Positions 17,751-26,332 are shown, counted from the stretch's first letter. The stretch is DNA of 64,000 nucleotides from Ulvibacterium marinum (GCF_003626755.1 NZ_RBCJ01000003.1:873859-937858), one strand, 5' to 3'. Numbers and translations: made by a program. Notes: a model not told the origin generated them from the sequence alone.

Positions 17751-19163
17751 ATGAAGAGATTTTTACTGTTCCTGGCTCTTGCTGTAGCTTTTACTTCGCA
17801 TGCTCAACAAATGGCTCTAAAAAAAGGAATCATAACCGATGGTATTAAGGTTAATGATACTATTCCGGAGACTTTTGCCCTATACCTTCCCACCAATTTT
17901 GATGCTTCCAGGAAATGGCCGGTTATTTTTGTTTATGATATGAAGGGCCGAGGGAAGCAAGCCCTAAGTATGTTTGTCGGTGCGGCGGAGGAGGAGAACT
18001 ATATTTTGGCGGCTTCCAATGACATTAGGGATAGCCTGTCCATTACACAAAATATTAGGATTTCCACCAGAATGTTCAACACGGTCTCATCAATGTTTCC
18101 CATTCACTCAAAACGGGGTTATACCGCTGGATTTTCCAATGGTGCACGCTTTGCAAGTTTGGTGCCCACTTTTGTAAAAAATATCCAAGGTGTTATTTCT
18201 TGTGGCGCCTCTGTCGCAAATACTGAAGTTTTGACCAGTAAAAGGCCGTTTCAATTTGTTGGAATTGTAGGAAATTCCGATTTCAATTATCCGGAGATGT
18301 TGGCCTTGGAAAAAATATTGAATAGATTAAGATTTCCCAACCAACTTTTGGTTTTTGAAGGCGAGCACCAATGGCCTACACAAGAATATCTTTCCACGGC
18401 GATGGAGTTTTTGACCCTGGCATCAATGGCCAAAGGACATATTCCAAGTGACAACGGTTTTATAAAAAAGATTTATGAGGAAAATCTTGTAATGGTCAAT
18501 AACTGGGTCGCCTCACAAAAGCCTTTGATTGCAAATGGACTGTTGGATGAAGTAATCGATGTATTTAGACCACATCTGACTGTTGATTCTTTGGCAAATA
18601 GCAAAAAGGTATTAAAAAGGAGCAAGCTCTTCAAAGCACAAAATCGGGATCAAAACGCTATCTTTTTTAGGGAGACCCTTATTAGGGAAGATTATGTGTA
18701 TTATTTGGAAGAGGACATCCTTACCTATAACTACAATAACCTTGGGTGGTGGAATTATCAAATGGAAGAACTTAAGAAATTGGATAAAAGCGCAAAAGTA
18801 TTTGAGCGTCAAATGGGAAAACGGTTAAAAGGTTACGTCAACGCCCTTATAGAAGACAACATTGATATTATCAGTATAGAGAAAAACGTAGATAGAGAAG
18901 CTTTGATTTTTTTATGGATGTTAAAGACCATAACGGATTCTGGTGACTTTTCCTATTATCTAAAAGTGATTTCCGAAAGCTCAAAAATGGAAGATTACGG
19001 AACAGCGTTATTTTATTTGGAAGAACTCTTAAAGAATGGTTTTCAAGACAAAAAAGGACTTTACAACTTGGAGAATACGGCCCTATTGCGGATTACACCG
19101 CAGTTTAATGAAATTGTGGAGAAATACTTGAAAGAGGCCAGATATGACATTATTGACGAATAA
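17751..19163 (+). CDS. Secreted alpha/beta-hydrolase-fold protein with long C-terminal extension
   Basis: 470 residues from ATG 17751, which gives a signal peptide ending TSHAQ; an upstream in-frame TTG (17691) is better read as a promoter element. Residues about 20-220 form an esterase-like domain: RKWPVIFVYDMKGRG, nucleophile elbow GFSNG (Ser near 129), GNSDFNYPE (Asp near 176) and EHQWP (His near 206). This matches PHB-depolymerase/feruloyl-esterase-like folds. Residues 230-470 are helical and unrecognised. Substrate unknown. The 3' end overlaps the convergent DJ-1 gene by 14 bp. Confidence 0.75.
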   Translation: MKRFLLFLALAVAFTSHAQQMALKKGIITDGIKVNDTIPETFALYLPTNFDASRKWPVIFVYDMKGRGKQALSMFVGAAEEENYILAASNDIRDSLSITQNIRISTRMFNTVSSMFPIHSKRGYTAGFSNGARFASLVPTFVKNIQGVISCGASVANTEVLTSKRPFQFVGIVGNSDFNYPEMLALEKILNRLRFPNQLLVFEGEHQWPTQEYLSTAMEFLTLASMAKGHIPSDNGFIKKIYEENLVMVNNWVASQKPLIANGLLDEVIDVFRPHLTVDSLANSKKVLKRSKLFKAQNRDQNAIFFRETLIREDYVYYLEEDILTYNYNNLGWWNYQMEELKKLDKSAKVFERQMGKRLKGYVNALIEDNIDIISIEKNVDREALIFLWMLKTITDSGDFSYYLKVISESSKMEDYGTALFYLEELLKNGFQDKKGLYNLENTALLRITPQFNEIVEKYLKEARYDIIDE

Positions 19164-19887
19164 ACCTTGGAACTTCTTCCAAGTCCCAATTTATGACCAA
19201 GCCCTTGGCGATAGACTCGGCGATTTCCTTCCCATACAATAATTCGCATAGATATAGGGCAGCCTCAAAACTTTTTGCACCTCCGACCGAGGTAATGTAC
19301 TTACCATCATGGACAAATAGTACTTCGTCCTTTACCTGTAGATTTGGAAACATTTCTCTATACCGGTCAATATCACTTGGGAAAGTGGTGGAGGACACAT
19401 GGTCCAAAAGTCCGGCCTTGGCCAGAACAAATGCACCGTCGCAATGAGAGGTCATGAATAGCGCATTTTGATCTACACGTTTCACAAAATTCAACATTGC
19501 CGTATCCTTCAAATCCGTGTTCAGATGATGTTCCGCACTAGGTACTACCAAAATATCAATTTTGGGGAGAGAATCCTTTGTATAATCCATATCAGGTAGA
19601 ATCCGTAAACCTTCAAAAGTGGTTACAGGCTCCGAGGTATTGGCTACCGTAAAGGTATTCATTGCCCGTATCCCTTTCCGATATTGGGTGTGTTGAAAAA
19701 TGTCGTAAGGAGCGGTAAATTCCGTGTTATACGTGCCTTCCATAATCAAAAAAGCAACGTTATATCTATCCGGTTTAAGCTTTGGCATTATCCGTTCAAG
19801 TTCAGGTTTCTGCGTTTTTAAAGTATTGGTTCCTTCGCAGGATACTAGGGTCAATGTAGAAATCAATATGCCAAATATTTTGACCAT
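19150..19887 (-). CDS. DJ-1/PfpI-family lipoprotein
   Basis: 245 residues; lipoprotein signal with TLVSCEG (Cys17), unusual for a superfamily that is mostly cytoplasmic. The DJ-1/PfpI core starts with YNVAFLIMEGTYNTEFTAPY and has the nucleophile elbow TSHCDGAFVLAKAGLLD with Cys149; the HH of PSAEHHLN is nearby. It resembles the N-terminal domain of GlxA-type regulators without the AraC half. Activity could be glyoxalase, amidase or chaperone-like; undetermined. Divergent from the DUF1684 gene. Confidence 0.88.
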   Translation of the reverse strand: MVKIFGILISTLTLVSCEGTNTLKTQKPELERIMPKLKPDRYNVAFLIMEGTYNTEFTAPYDIFQHTQYRKGIRAMNTFTVANTSEPVTTFEGLRILPDMDYTKDSLPKIDILVVPSAEHHLNTDLKDTAMLNFVKRVDQNALFMTSHCDGAFVLAKAGLLDHVSSTTFPSDIDRYREMFPNLQVKDEVLFVHDGKYITSVGGAKSFEAALYLCELLYGKEIAESIAKGLVINWDLEEVPRFIRQ

Positions 19888-19946
19888 AAAATTTTAATTT
19901 ATGACAATGTACAACGCTTCGTACAAAGTACGAATTCTTAAAATTG

Positions 19947-19954
19947 TATTTTTG
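19947..19954 (+). promoter_or_regulatory. Promoter -7 element for the DUF1684 gene
   Basis: TATTTTTG exactly fits TAnnTTTG and sits 18 bp before the ATG at 19973; no clear TTG at -33. It lies inside the longer in-frame ORF, which argues for the 19973 start. Confidence 0.45.
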
Positions 19955-19972
19955 AAGAAACCTTTAGTGGAA

Positions 19973-20623
19973 ATGCGTTTTTATACCTTTATTTTAATTT
20001 GTTTTTTTCTCAGTTGTAAACAGGGAAAAAAATACCATGACCTATCGTTACGGAAAAGTAATGATGTTCAAGTCGATGCGATTCAGGATATTTTGGATTT
20101 TCAAAATGAACTGAATAAAGAATTCAAAGACCCGGAAACATCTCCTTTACCGGATAGATATCGCAAGAATTTTGAAAGTTTGGATTTTTTTGCTCCGGAT
20201 ACCAACTTTATCGTTCATGCCAAATTTATTAGAACCCCGGATGCCGTTCCTTTTTTAATGCCCACCACCACGGATAGAAAATCTAAGGAAGTAGTATATG
20301 GTATTGCCCACTTTATGTTAGATGGAAAAAGGCAGCAGCTGGAAATCTATCAAAACCCGGAATTGATGCTTCAGGAAGGCTATGAGGACTATCTCTTTTT
20401 ACCTTTTACGGACAAAACCAATGGTGAAGAAACCTATACCGGAGGGCGGTATATCGATTTGCGGATTCCAAGAGGCGATAATATAAAAATCGACTTCAAT
20501 AGGGCCTACAATCCCTATTGTGCCTACAACAAAAAATACTCCTGTCCTATCGTGCCAGGTATCAATGCTTTGAGTACACAGATTTTGGCGGGTGTAAAAG
20601 CATTTGAACCAGATACCGAATAA
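19973..20623 (+). CDS. DUF1684 domain lipoprotein
   Basis: 216 residues from ATG 19973, chosen because it begins a lipoprotein signal (ICFFLSCKQG) and follows a promoter element. The C-terminal DUF1684 block is clear: YGIAHFMLDGKRQQLEIYQN, GGRYIDLRIP, and FNRAYNPYCAYNKKYSCPIV with its conserved Cys pair, where the family usually reads NPYCAYS..CPxPP. Family function unknown. Confidence 0.9.
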   Translation: MRFYTFILICFFLSCKQGKKYHDLSLRKSNDVQVDAIQDILDFQNELNKEFKDPETSPLPDRYRKNFESLDFFAPDTNFIVHAKFIRTPDAVPFLMPTTTDRKSKEVVYGIAHFMLDGKRQQLEIYQNPELMLQEGYEDYLFLPFTDKTNGEETYTGGRYIDLRIPRGDNIKIDFNRAYNPYCAYNKKYSCPIVPGINALSTQILAGVKAFEPDTE

Positions 20624-20652
20624 AAAAAGAACCCTGACATTGCTGCCAGGGT
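20622..20652 (-). terminator. Terminator of the P-II/amt/porin operon
   Basis: Minus strand reads ACCCTGGCA-GCAA-TGTCAGGGT (one G-U pair) with a GNRA loop, followed by TCTTTTTTT. About 45 bp past the porin stop. Confidence 0.85.
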
Positions 20653-20696
20653 CTTCGATTGCTCGAAATATATAAATAAATCAACCAATTAAAGGT

Positions 20697-21767
20697 TTAG
20701 AACTGATAGATAGCGGCCAATAAAAAAGATGAAAGACTTTTTTGAGGATTTAAATCGCTATCCAGAAAATTTCCGGATTCCTCAGATGCACTATCCAGTC
20801 GTAATTCGGGCTTGATGATTAAATCGCCAATGGTAGCACTACCCGTTAGGGTAACTGCAAAAACACTAGCATCTCCATCGGCATCCGATCCCCCGATGGC
20901 TCCGAAAAAATCGGTCTCGGTAAAATATTCGCCCCTAAGACCAATAGTAAAGTTTTCGGAAGTTGCCAATTGGGGATAAAGTGCTACCCCTGCAAAATCA
21001 CCAGCACCGTCACCATCAAAATAGGCGGCGTTTATCCCTAGGAAAAATGAATCGGAGAGATCAAAACCTCCTGTAAAATCAATTTCATAAGCCCCGTTGT
21101 CAACAAGTAGGTTTAAGTATTGACCGCTATAACCCAGTTGTAGACCATAAGCATACTTTCCATCTAAATTGAGCTCGGTAACATCAGTCCGGTTCATTAC
21201 GGCCAACATTAAACTAAAATCATCGGATAGTGCAAAATCGGCTTTCAACCCCGTGTGGGAAAAGGGACCGTAAGAGAATAAGTAAGATGTACTATAGTTA
21301 AAATTGGCAGAAGGTGAAATAACCTCATATCCCAAAAAGGTATTGAAATTCCCGACAGTAAGCGTAACAGCGTCGCTAACATTCCAATAGGCATATAATT
21401 GGTTAACCACATTTCCCGTTGCGGAATATATTGGAGAGTTAAAAATAGCATCCGTTCCTCTAGGTCCAAAAACCAAATCGGCCACAAAACCTACTTTTTC
21501 ACCCTCATAGCCAGCAATTACATTGGCCATGCCCAAAGCAAAACCAGGTAAGTTTGCAAAGGAGGAGCCCGGGGCCGCATTTGGTGTGCCTCCAGGAGCC
21601 GAATTGTCCGCATTTAGATTTGCACGATAATAAACATCAACGGTGCCGCTAAAGGAGAATTTCTTTTCTTCCTCGTCCTCTTCTTGGGCAAACGAAACTG
21701 TTCCTACAAGCATGATTGCCAAAAGAACGACATTTTTTACGAAATTTGTATTTGTAATCGTTTTCAT
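20697..21767 (-). CDS. Outer-membrane beta-barrel (putative porin) linked to ammonium transport
   Basis: 356 residues from ATG 21767 (an in-frame start eight codons upstream lacks signal features). Signal peptide ends VSFAQ, then an acidic EEDEEEKK linker and alternating beta strands (FSGTVDVYYRANLN, VTLTVGNFNTFLGYEVISPS) closing with a C-terminal FLLAAIYQF, as in barrel insertion signals. It resembles the beta-barrel porin-2 (bbp2/DUF1597-like) family. It lies 117 bp downstream of amt with a hairpin between, so it is probably the third gene of a nitrogen-regulated operon. A role in passing ammonium or other small N compounds is inference. Confidence 0.8.
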   Translation of the reverse strand: MKTITNTNFVKNVVLLAIMLVGTVSFAQEEDEEEKKFSFSGTVDVYYRANLNADNSAPGGTPNAAPGSSFANLPGFALGMANVIAGYEGEKVGFVADLVFGPRGTDAIFNSPIYSATGNVVNQLYAYWNVSDAVTLTVGNFNTFLGYEVISPSANFNYSTSYLFSYGPFSHTGLKADFALSDDFSLMLAVMNRTDVTELNLDGKYAYGLQLGYSGQYLNLLVDNGAYEIDFTGGFDLSDSFFLGINAAYFDGDGAGDFAGVALYPQLATSENFTIGLRGEYFTETDFFGAIGGSDADGDASVFAVTLTGSATIGDLIIKPELRLDSASEESGNFLDSDLNPQKSLSSFLLAAIYQF

Positions 21768-21840
21768 AAGTTTAGATTTTAGATATCCCAAAGGGATTTT
21801 TATATTGATTGATTTAAACTATTTTGAAAAAGGTTTTTTT

Positions 21841-21870
21841 AAACGGAGCGTTCTGCCAAACGCTCCGTTT
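21841..21870. terminator. Hairpin between amt and porin gene
   Basis: Perfect 12-bp stem AAACGGAGCGTT / AACGCTCCGTTT with six-base loop. The 3' U tract on the minus strand is short (TTT then A), so partial termination or mRNA processing is as likely as full termination. Confidence 0.6.
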
Positions 21871-21884
21871 CCTTCTCATTTTAA

Positions 21885-23117
21885 TTAGTCATTTGTAAAA
21901 TCAGGGTAAGCGTCCATACCATGTTCGTGGAGATCCAAACCTTCTACTTCTTCTTCTTTGGATACTCTTAGACCCATGATGGCTTTTAGGGCTCCTAATA
22001 TAATTAAGGAAGTCACGACACAGAATGCTCCTATTATAAGCACACCGTACAACTGGGTCATAAATTGACCTCCTCCGGCCATGGACCCAAAAATACCTAC
22101 GGCTAAGGTTCCCCAAATACCACAGATCAAGTGAACGGTAACCGCGCCTACGGGATCGTCCAACTTTAGTTTATCTATCAAGGCTACACCACCTACGATA
22201 ATAAGACCTGCAATAAAACCAATGACCACGGCTTCATTGGGGGACATAAGGTCCGCACCTGCGGTTATACCTACCAACCCTCCAAGAATTCCGTTAAGGA
22301 ACATGGTCAAATCCAAATTTTTATAAAGTACGGTTGAAAGAAAAAATGCACCGACACCACCAGCTGCAGCCGCTAAACATGTAGTTACCAACACTAGGGA
22401 AGTCAATTCGGGGTCTGCGGAAAGTACGGAACCCCCATTAAATCCGAACCAACCCAACCACAGAATAAGAACACCTGCGGTTGCCATAGGTATACTATGA
22501 CCAGGGATAGCCTTGGGTTTTCCATCGTCTCCAAATTTACCGATTCGAGCACCTAGTAAGGCTATGGCTACCAATGCTGCCCATCCTCCAACGGAATGTA
22601 CCAAGGTGGATCCCGCAAAATCGTAAAAGCCCCAGGAATCCAAGAAACCACCGCCCCATTTCCAGGCACCTACTATAGGATAAACTAATCCCACGTAGAT
22701 TACGGTAAAAATCATGAAGGATCCAATTTTAATACGTTCTGCAACAGCTCCGGATACGATAGTAGCCGCTGTGGCCGCGAACATTCCCTGGAAAAGGAAA
22801 TCCGTCCACCAAGTATATCCTCCGTCTGCATAATCAGGAGTCATACCGCCATCCGGCGCTCCGATTCCAAAACCGGCGAATTTTAGAAAACCTGAATCTC
22901 CATCTTCAAAACCAGGGTACATTAAATTGAAGCCCCAAGCATAGTAAAGCAAAAGGCCTACGGTGATAATAAAGATATTCTTAAAGAGAATATTGATTGT
23001 ATTCTTTTGCCGGGTCAAGCCAATTTCCAAAAAGGCAAAGCCCGTATGCATGAAAAAAACCAAGGCCGTAGCCAACATCATCCATACATTATTTGCTGTA
23101 AATAATCCTGCGTCCAT
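21885..23117 (-). CDS. amtB: Ammonium transporter
   Basis: 410 residues, eleven predicted membrane helices, inner membrane. Conserved features: FFMHTGFAFLEIGLTRQKN at the N-terminus, the first pore His in STLVHSVGGWAALVAIA, the second in VTVHLICGIWGTLAVGIF, and the GWFGFNGGS motif. The cytoplasmic tail KEEEVEGLDLHEHGMDAYPD is typical and can contact P-II. It follows the P-II gene by 28 bp. Confidence 0.96.
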   Translation of the reverse strand: MDAGLFTANNVWMMLATALVFFMHTGFAFLEIGLTRQKNTINILFKNIFIITVGLLLYYAWGFNLMYPGFEDGDSGFLKFAGFGIGAPDGGMTPDYADGGYTWWTDFLFQGMFAATAATIVSGAVAERIKIGSFMIFTVIYVGLVYPIVGAWKWGGGFLDSWGFYDFAGSTLVHSVGGWAALVAIALLGARIGKFGDDGKPKAIPGHSIPMATAGVLILWLGWFGFNGGSVLSADPELTSLVLVTTCLAAAAGGVGAFFLSTVLYKNLDLTMFLNGILGGLVGITAGADLMSPNEAVVIGFIAGLIIVGGVALIDKLKLDDPVGAVTVHLICGIWGTLAVGIFGSMAGGGQFMTQLYGVLIIGAFCVVTSLIILGALKAIMGLRVSKEEEVEGLDLHEHGMDAYPDFTND

Positions 23118-23145
23118 TTTATAATACGTTTAGTTAGTTTAAAAT

Positions 23146-23484
23146 TTAGTTTATACCCGCTTGTCCGTTTTCCTTGGTACGTATCCTATAGGCCTCGATG
23201 ACCTCGGATACAAATATTTTCCCGTCGCCAACGTTGCCGGTGTAAGCAGATTCTAAGATGGTATCCACGGTGCGTTGTAAAAACTCATCCGAGACTACGA
23301 TGGACAAATACCTTCTCTGTATATCTGTAGTACTATAGGAAATACCACGATAGACATGTCCTTGCTTTTCATTTCCAACCCCAGTTACATCCCAGTAACT
23401 AAAGAAGTTGACCTCAATTTGATGTAATGCATCCTTGACATCATCAAATTTGGATTTTCTGATAATTGCTTCGATCTGTTTCAT
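23146..23484 (-). CDS. glnB: P-II family nitrogen regulator
   Basis: 112-residue trimeric signalling protein binding ATP/ADP and 2-oxoglutarate; probably gates the adjacent AmtB. The T-loop region reads VTGVGNEKQGHVYRGISYST, with a Tyr at the usual uridylylation position (GISY, where E. coli has GAEY). The C-terminal signature is TGNVGDGKIFVSEVIEAYRI. Linkage to amt suggests the GlnK role. First gene of the operon; its promoter overlaps an inverted-repeat operator. Confidence 0.95.
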   Translation of the reverse strand: MKQIEAIIRKSKFDDVKDALHQIEVNFFSYWDVTGVGNEKQGHVYRGISYSTTDIQRRYLSIVVSDEFLQRTVDTILESAYTGNVGDGKIFVSEVIEAYRIRTKENGQAGIN

Positions 23485-23508
23485 TGTTGATTTAATTATT
23501 TATGTTGC

Positions 23509-23538
23509 CAAATATTGTTAAAAAAAACATAACCCCAA
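23509..23538 (-). promoter_or_regulatory. Promoter of the P-II/amt operon
   Basis: Minus strand: TTG (23538-23536) and AATATTTG (23516-23509), spacing 19 bp; 7 of 8 match to TAnnTTTG. The TTG lies inside the proximal inverted repeat. Confidence 0.5.
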
Positions 23539-23608
23539 AAAATTAAGGGGTATGTCATTAATTTTTATCACTATTTTAATTTAACCCCATAAATTTTATG
23601 GGTATGTC
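23531..23608 (-). promoter_or_regulatory. Tandem inverted-repeat operator upstream of P-II/amt
   Basis: Two 26-bp elements at 23531-23556 and 23583-23608, identical at 22 of 26 positions; each begins AACCCC and ends GGGTATGTC, with an A/T centre that makes ACCCC-N-GGGGT-like dyads. Start-to-start spacing is 52 bp, close to five helical turns. The proximal copy covers the -33 box. No protein is known to me for this site. The rest of the gap 23609-23776 shows nothing. Confidence 0.65.
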
Positions 23609-23776
23609 CTAAATAGATGTAAAAAAATGAAAATATGAATTGATAGGTACACACCCATTCATGGTTTTTTGAAGGAAACCTTGAAAAAGGAAGATTTTTT
23701 TAAGAAATACTCAAAAAATCAATTGAAATGATTAATAATGTTAAGAATGGGTAAAGGAAATGCGATATTGTTACAT

Positions 23777-24148
23777 TTATAACAACTTTGCCAACCATAG
23801 ACCTAAGGCAATGGCAAAGATGCCAATAACGATACTGGACAAGGTATACAATGAAAAGTGAAAGAGTTCTCCTGATGTAAGAAGCGAGTGCTTTTCAAAG
23901 GCAAAAGCCGAGAAAGTTGTAAAACCACCACAGAAGCCTGTAGCCAATATCAATATTTGATTTTGATTAAGATAATCGCCTTTTAGGGAAAGTCCTAAGA
24001 TAAGTCCTATAAGTAAAGATCCCAGAACATTGACCAAGAAGGTGCCTAAAAAAAAGTATTGAAAATAATCGTTGAAAATTCTTGAGATAAGATACCTGAG
24101 CATGCTCCCAAAACCACCTCCCAAAAAGACAAGAAGAAGTTGCTTCAT
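23777..24148 (-). CDS. crcB: Fluoride efflux channel CrcB/Fluc
   Basis: 124 residues, four membrane helices. Family motifs: GGGFGSMLRYLIS at the N-terminus, GTFLVNVLGSLLIGL (TM2 Asn), and the TM3 signature GFCGGFTTFSAFAFE with the fluoride-lining Phe and Thr/Ser. Works as an antiparallel dual-topology dimer. ATG 24148 is preferred to a TTG two codons upstream. No fluoride riboswitch is visible before it; the 59-aa gene precedes it by 16 bp, so both share a transcript. Confidence 0.95.
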   Translation of the reverse strand: MKQLLLVFLGGGFGSMLRYLISRIFNDYFQYFFLGTFLVNVLGSLLIGLILGLSLKGDYLNQNQILILATGFCGGFTTFSAFAFEKHSLLTSGELFHFSLYTLSSIVIGIFAIALGLWLAKLL

Positions 24149-24164
24149 ACCCAAAGGTAAAAAA

Positions 24165-24344
24165 CTAAACGGCTTTCTTGTACTTAGAAGAAGCCGAATC
24201 TATGGGATAGATTTTTGAGGTAACGGAATTTTTGGCATTCCCTTCCGATCTTTTTGTCTTTTGGCCTACGCTGCTAAGACTGAAAATCATCATTAATGCG
24301 TTAATTCCGATTAAAACAAATAATATGGTAAAAAAAGTTATCAT
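24165..24344 (-). CDS. Single-span small membrane protein (59 aa)
   Basis: A 59-codon gene upstream of crcB. It opens MITFFTILFVLIGINALMMI, one membrane helix with Asn15 inside it, then a Ser/Lys-rich soluble tail ending SKYKKAV. A TAATTTTG promoter element lies 30 bp upstream and crcB follows 16 bp later, which supports expression. The N-terminal 22 residues match two microproteins at 40.4-40.7 kb at M1, F4, F5, L8, L11, N15 and S22. Function unknown; a partner of CrcB is possible but unproven. Confidence 0.75.
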   Translation of the reverse strand: MITFFTILFVLIGINALMMIFSLSSVGQKTKRSEGNAKNSVTSKIYPIDSASSKYKKAV

Positions 24345-24373
24345 TTAAAATTACCTCTTTTAGATGATTAACG

Positions 24374-24381
24374 CAAAATTA
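24374..24381 (-). promoter_or_regulatory. Promoter -7 element for the 59-aa/crcB transcript
   Basis: Minus strand TAATTTTG, exact TAnnTTTG; leader of about 25 nt. No clear TTG at -33. Confidence 0.45.
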
Positions 24382-24462
24382 CGCCATTTGTTATCTTAAA
24401 CGAAGAAAATTGAAAAATTGTTGTCAGAATAAACATTTTTGTGGTGAATTCAATTTTCAAGG

Positions 24463-24651
24463 TCAATTTTTAAGAAAGAACTTGATACAGAAAAGAATTA
24501 TTATGAATACCGCGAAGCCGATAGCCACCCATTGGACTCCCTTGTAATTCTTGAGATGTAATTTTTTATCCTTTCCGTATGCTTTAATTATGAGAATAGT
24601 GAATAAAATGATGAAAAGTAGCGCAAAAATCACTTGCCCAGTGCTGAACAT
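24463..24651 (-). CDS. Small membrane protein with two membrane helices (62 aa)
   Basis: 62 residues: a helix at 6-24, a positively charged loop (AYGKDKKLHLKNYKG), a second helix at 39-58, ending KFFLKN. The layout is a two-span hairpin with the basic loop probably cytoplasmic. A TAGCTTTG element (24675-24668) lies 17 bp upstream. I recall similar small proteins in flavobacterial genomes but no named family. Function unknown. Confidence 0.7.
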   Translation of the reverse strand: MFSTGQVIFALLFIILFTILIIKAYGKDKKLHLKNYKGVQWVAIGFAVFIIILFCIKFFLKN

Positions 24652-24692
24652 ATACTGTATTTTTATGCAAAGCTAACGTAAAAAGTATAGGA

Positions 24693-25079
24693 ATGAAAAG
24701 CAAAATCAGTGCGGTTGAACAGTTTCATAAATCTTTTGGCCTGGGGGTTTCCCATACCCTGAAAGCTAATTTGGGCGCAGATAAGAACCTTCTTAGGTTT
24801 AACCTTATGGACGAAGAGAATCGCGAATATCTAGAAGCTGCTACTGCGGATGATTTAACCGAAGTGGCCGATGCCTTAGGCGATATGCTCTATATTCTTT
24901 GTGGCACCATTTTAGAACATGGAATGCAACATAAGATAGAGGAGGTATTTGAGGAAATACAGCGCAGCAATATGAGCAAATTGGGAGCAGATGGTAAGCC
25001 TATTTATCGCGAAGATGGTAAAGTCCTTAAGGGCCCCAATTACTTTAAACCGGATATCCAAGGGGTCTTGGATCGTTGA
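24693..25079 (+). CDS. MazG-like nucleoside triphosphate pyrophosphohydrolase
   Basis: 128 residues, all-alpha NTP-PPase/PRA-PH fold. The metal-binding ExxE(12-28)ExxD pattern is visible as DEENREYLEA and EVADALGDMLY (about residues 40-70). The C-terminus KPIYREDGKVLKGPNYFKPD is typical of the single-domain relatives. Probably hydrolyses a (d)NTP to NMP and PPi, as house-cleaning; substrate unassigned. Confidence 0.88.
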   Translation: MKSKISAVEQFHKSFGLGVSHTLKANLGADKNLLRFNLMDEENREYLEAATADDLTEVADALGDMLYILCGTILEHGMQHKIEEVFEEIQRSNMSKLGADGKPIYREDGKVLKGPNYFKPDIQGVLDR

Positions 25080-25158
25080 TTGGGATTGAATTATACATAA
25101 AACTAGTTCTGATTTTTTAGAAGTGTAATTGCCTACTTAGTTTTTATAAATCACAAAC

Positions 25159-26226
25159 CTATACCTTAAACCGCCATCCGAACGAATCTTCGGATCGGTT
25201 ATATTGAATGTCCGTTATGCGCTTTTTAAATCGTGAAGCATAGCTCTTTTCTAGCTGTGGTAGATCGTAATCGGATCCACGATAGCCAAAGGCAGCAATA
25301 GGGGAGACCACGGCTGCGGTACCTGCGCCGAACATTTCTTTTAAAGTACCGTTTTTAGCAGCTTCTACTACCTCGTTTACTTTAAGCTTTCGAACCTCTG
25401 CAGGAATACCCTCCTCCCTGGCAATTTCTAAAATACTCTTTCGGGTAATTCCATCCAATATGCGATCGCTAACCGGTCCCGTAACCAAAGTGTCTTTGAT
25501 TCGAACAAAAATGTTCATGGCTCCGGCCTCTTCAATGTATTCATGCGCATTGTCATCGGTCCAGATAACCTGCTGGTATCCTTTTTCAACGGCAAGTTGT
25601 GTAGGGTAAAATTGTCCTGCATAATTTCCACCTGCCTTGGCAAAGCCTACCCCGCCATTAGCGGCCCTGGAATACGTTTCCTCTATTAAGACCTTTACTT
25701 TACCCGAGGAAAAGTAGGCACCGGAAGGTGCTGTGGCAATGATAAACTTGTATTCATCCGCTGGGGAAGCATGGAAACCTCGCCCTGAAGCAAAAATGAA
25801 CGGCCGTACATATAAGGAGCTACCCTCGGATTGGGGAATCCAGTCCCGGTCCAACTGTAAAAGGGTCTTTAACCCTTCCATGAAATACTCCTTGGGCAGT
25901 TCTGGCATAGCCATCCGTTTTGAGGAAACGTTCAAGCGTTTGTAATTATCCTCAGGACGAAATAACCATATGTTATGGTCTTTATCCCGGTATGCCTTCA
26001 TTCCCTCAAAAACGGATTGTCCGTAATGAAAAATTTTGGCGGAAGGATCCAAACTTATGGGTTGATAGGGCATAATCTTTGGCGCTTCCCAAGCACCGTT
26101 CCTATAATCGCAGACCAGCATATGGTCAGAGAATACGCTTCCAAAAGGAAGATTGTCAAAATCTACCGATGTAATTTTAGAGGTTTTGGTCTTCTCTATC
26201 GCAATTTTCTGGGCCGTACCGATCAT
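25159..26226 (-). CDS. ilvE: Branched-chain amino acid aminotransferase
   Basis: 355-residue fold-type IV PLP enzyme interconverting Leu/Ile/Val and their 2-oxo acids with glutamate. The PLP Lys is in GFAKAGGNYAGQFYP near residue 195; EYIEEAGAMNIF follows; RPFIFASGRGF is the substrate side. The length fits the class II (eukaryote-like) BCAT group used by Bacteroidetes. Divergent from DUF4920-mnmD. Confidence 0.95.
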   Translation of the reverse strand: MIGTAQKIAIEKTKTSKITSVDFDNLPFGSVFSDHMLVCDYRNGAWEAPKIMPYQPISLDPSAKIFHYGQSVFEGMKAYRDKDHNIWLFRPEDNYKRLNVSSKRMAMPELPKEYFMEGLKTLLQLDRDWIPQSEGSSLYVRPFIFASGRGFHASPADEYKFIIATAPSGAYFSSGKVKVLIEETYSRAANGGVGFAKAGGNYAGQFYPTQLAVEKGYQQVIWTDDNAHEYIEEAGAMNIFVRIKDTLVTGPVSDRILDGITRKSILEIAREEGIPAEVRKLKVNEVVEAAKNGTLKEMFGAGTAAVVSPIAAFGYRGSDYDLPQLEKSYASRFKKRITDIQYNRSEDSFGWRFKV

Positions 26227-26332
26227 CTTGATAAAATTTTAAACCATAAAATTAGTGATTTCTCTTTATCGGCTCTTCTTTTTTCGTTCAAAATTGATCA
26301 GATTTGTAGTAGGAAACTAATTTTTGTCAGAA

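Noticed and set aside
24149-24460. Fluoride riboswitch upstream of crcB
   Set aside because: No conserved crcB-motif sequence or fold could be found; the space is occupied by the 59-aa gene.
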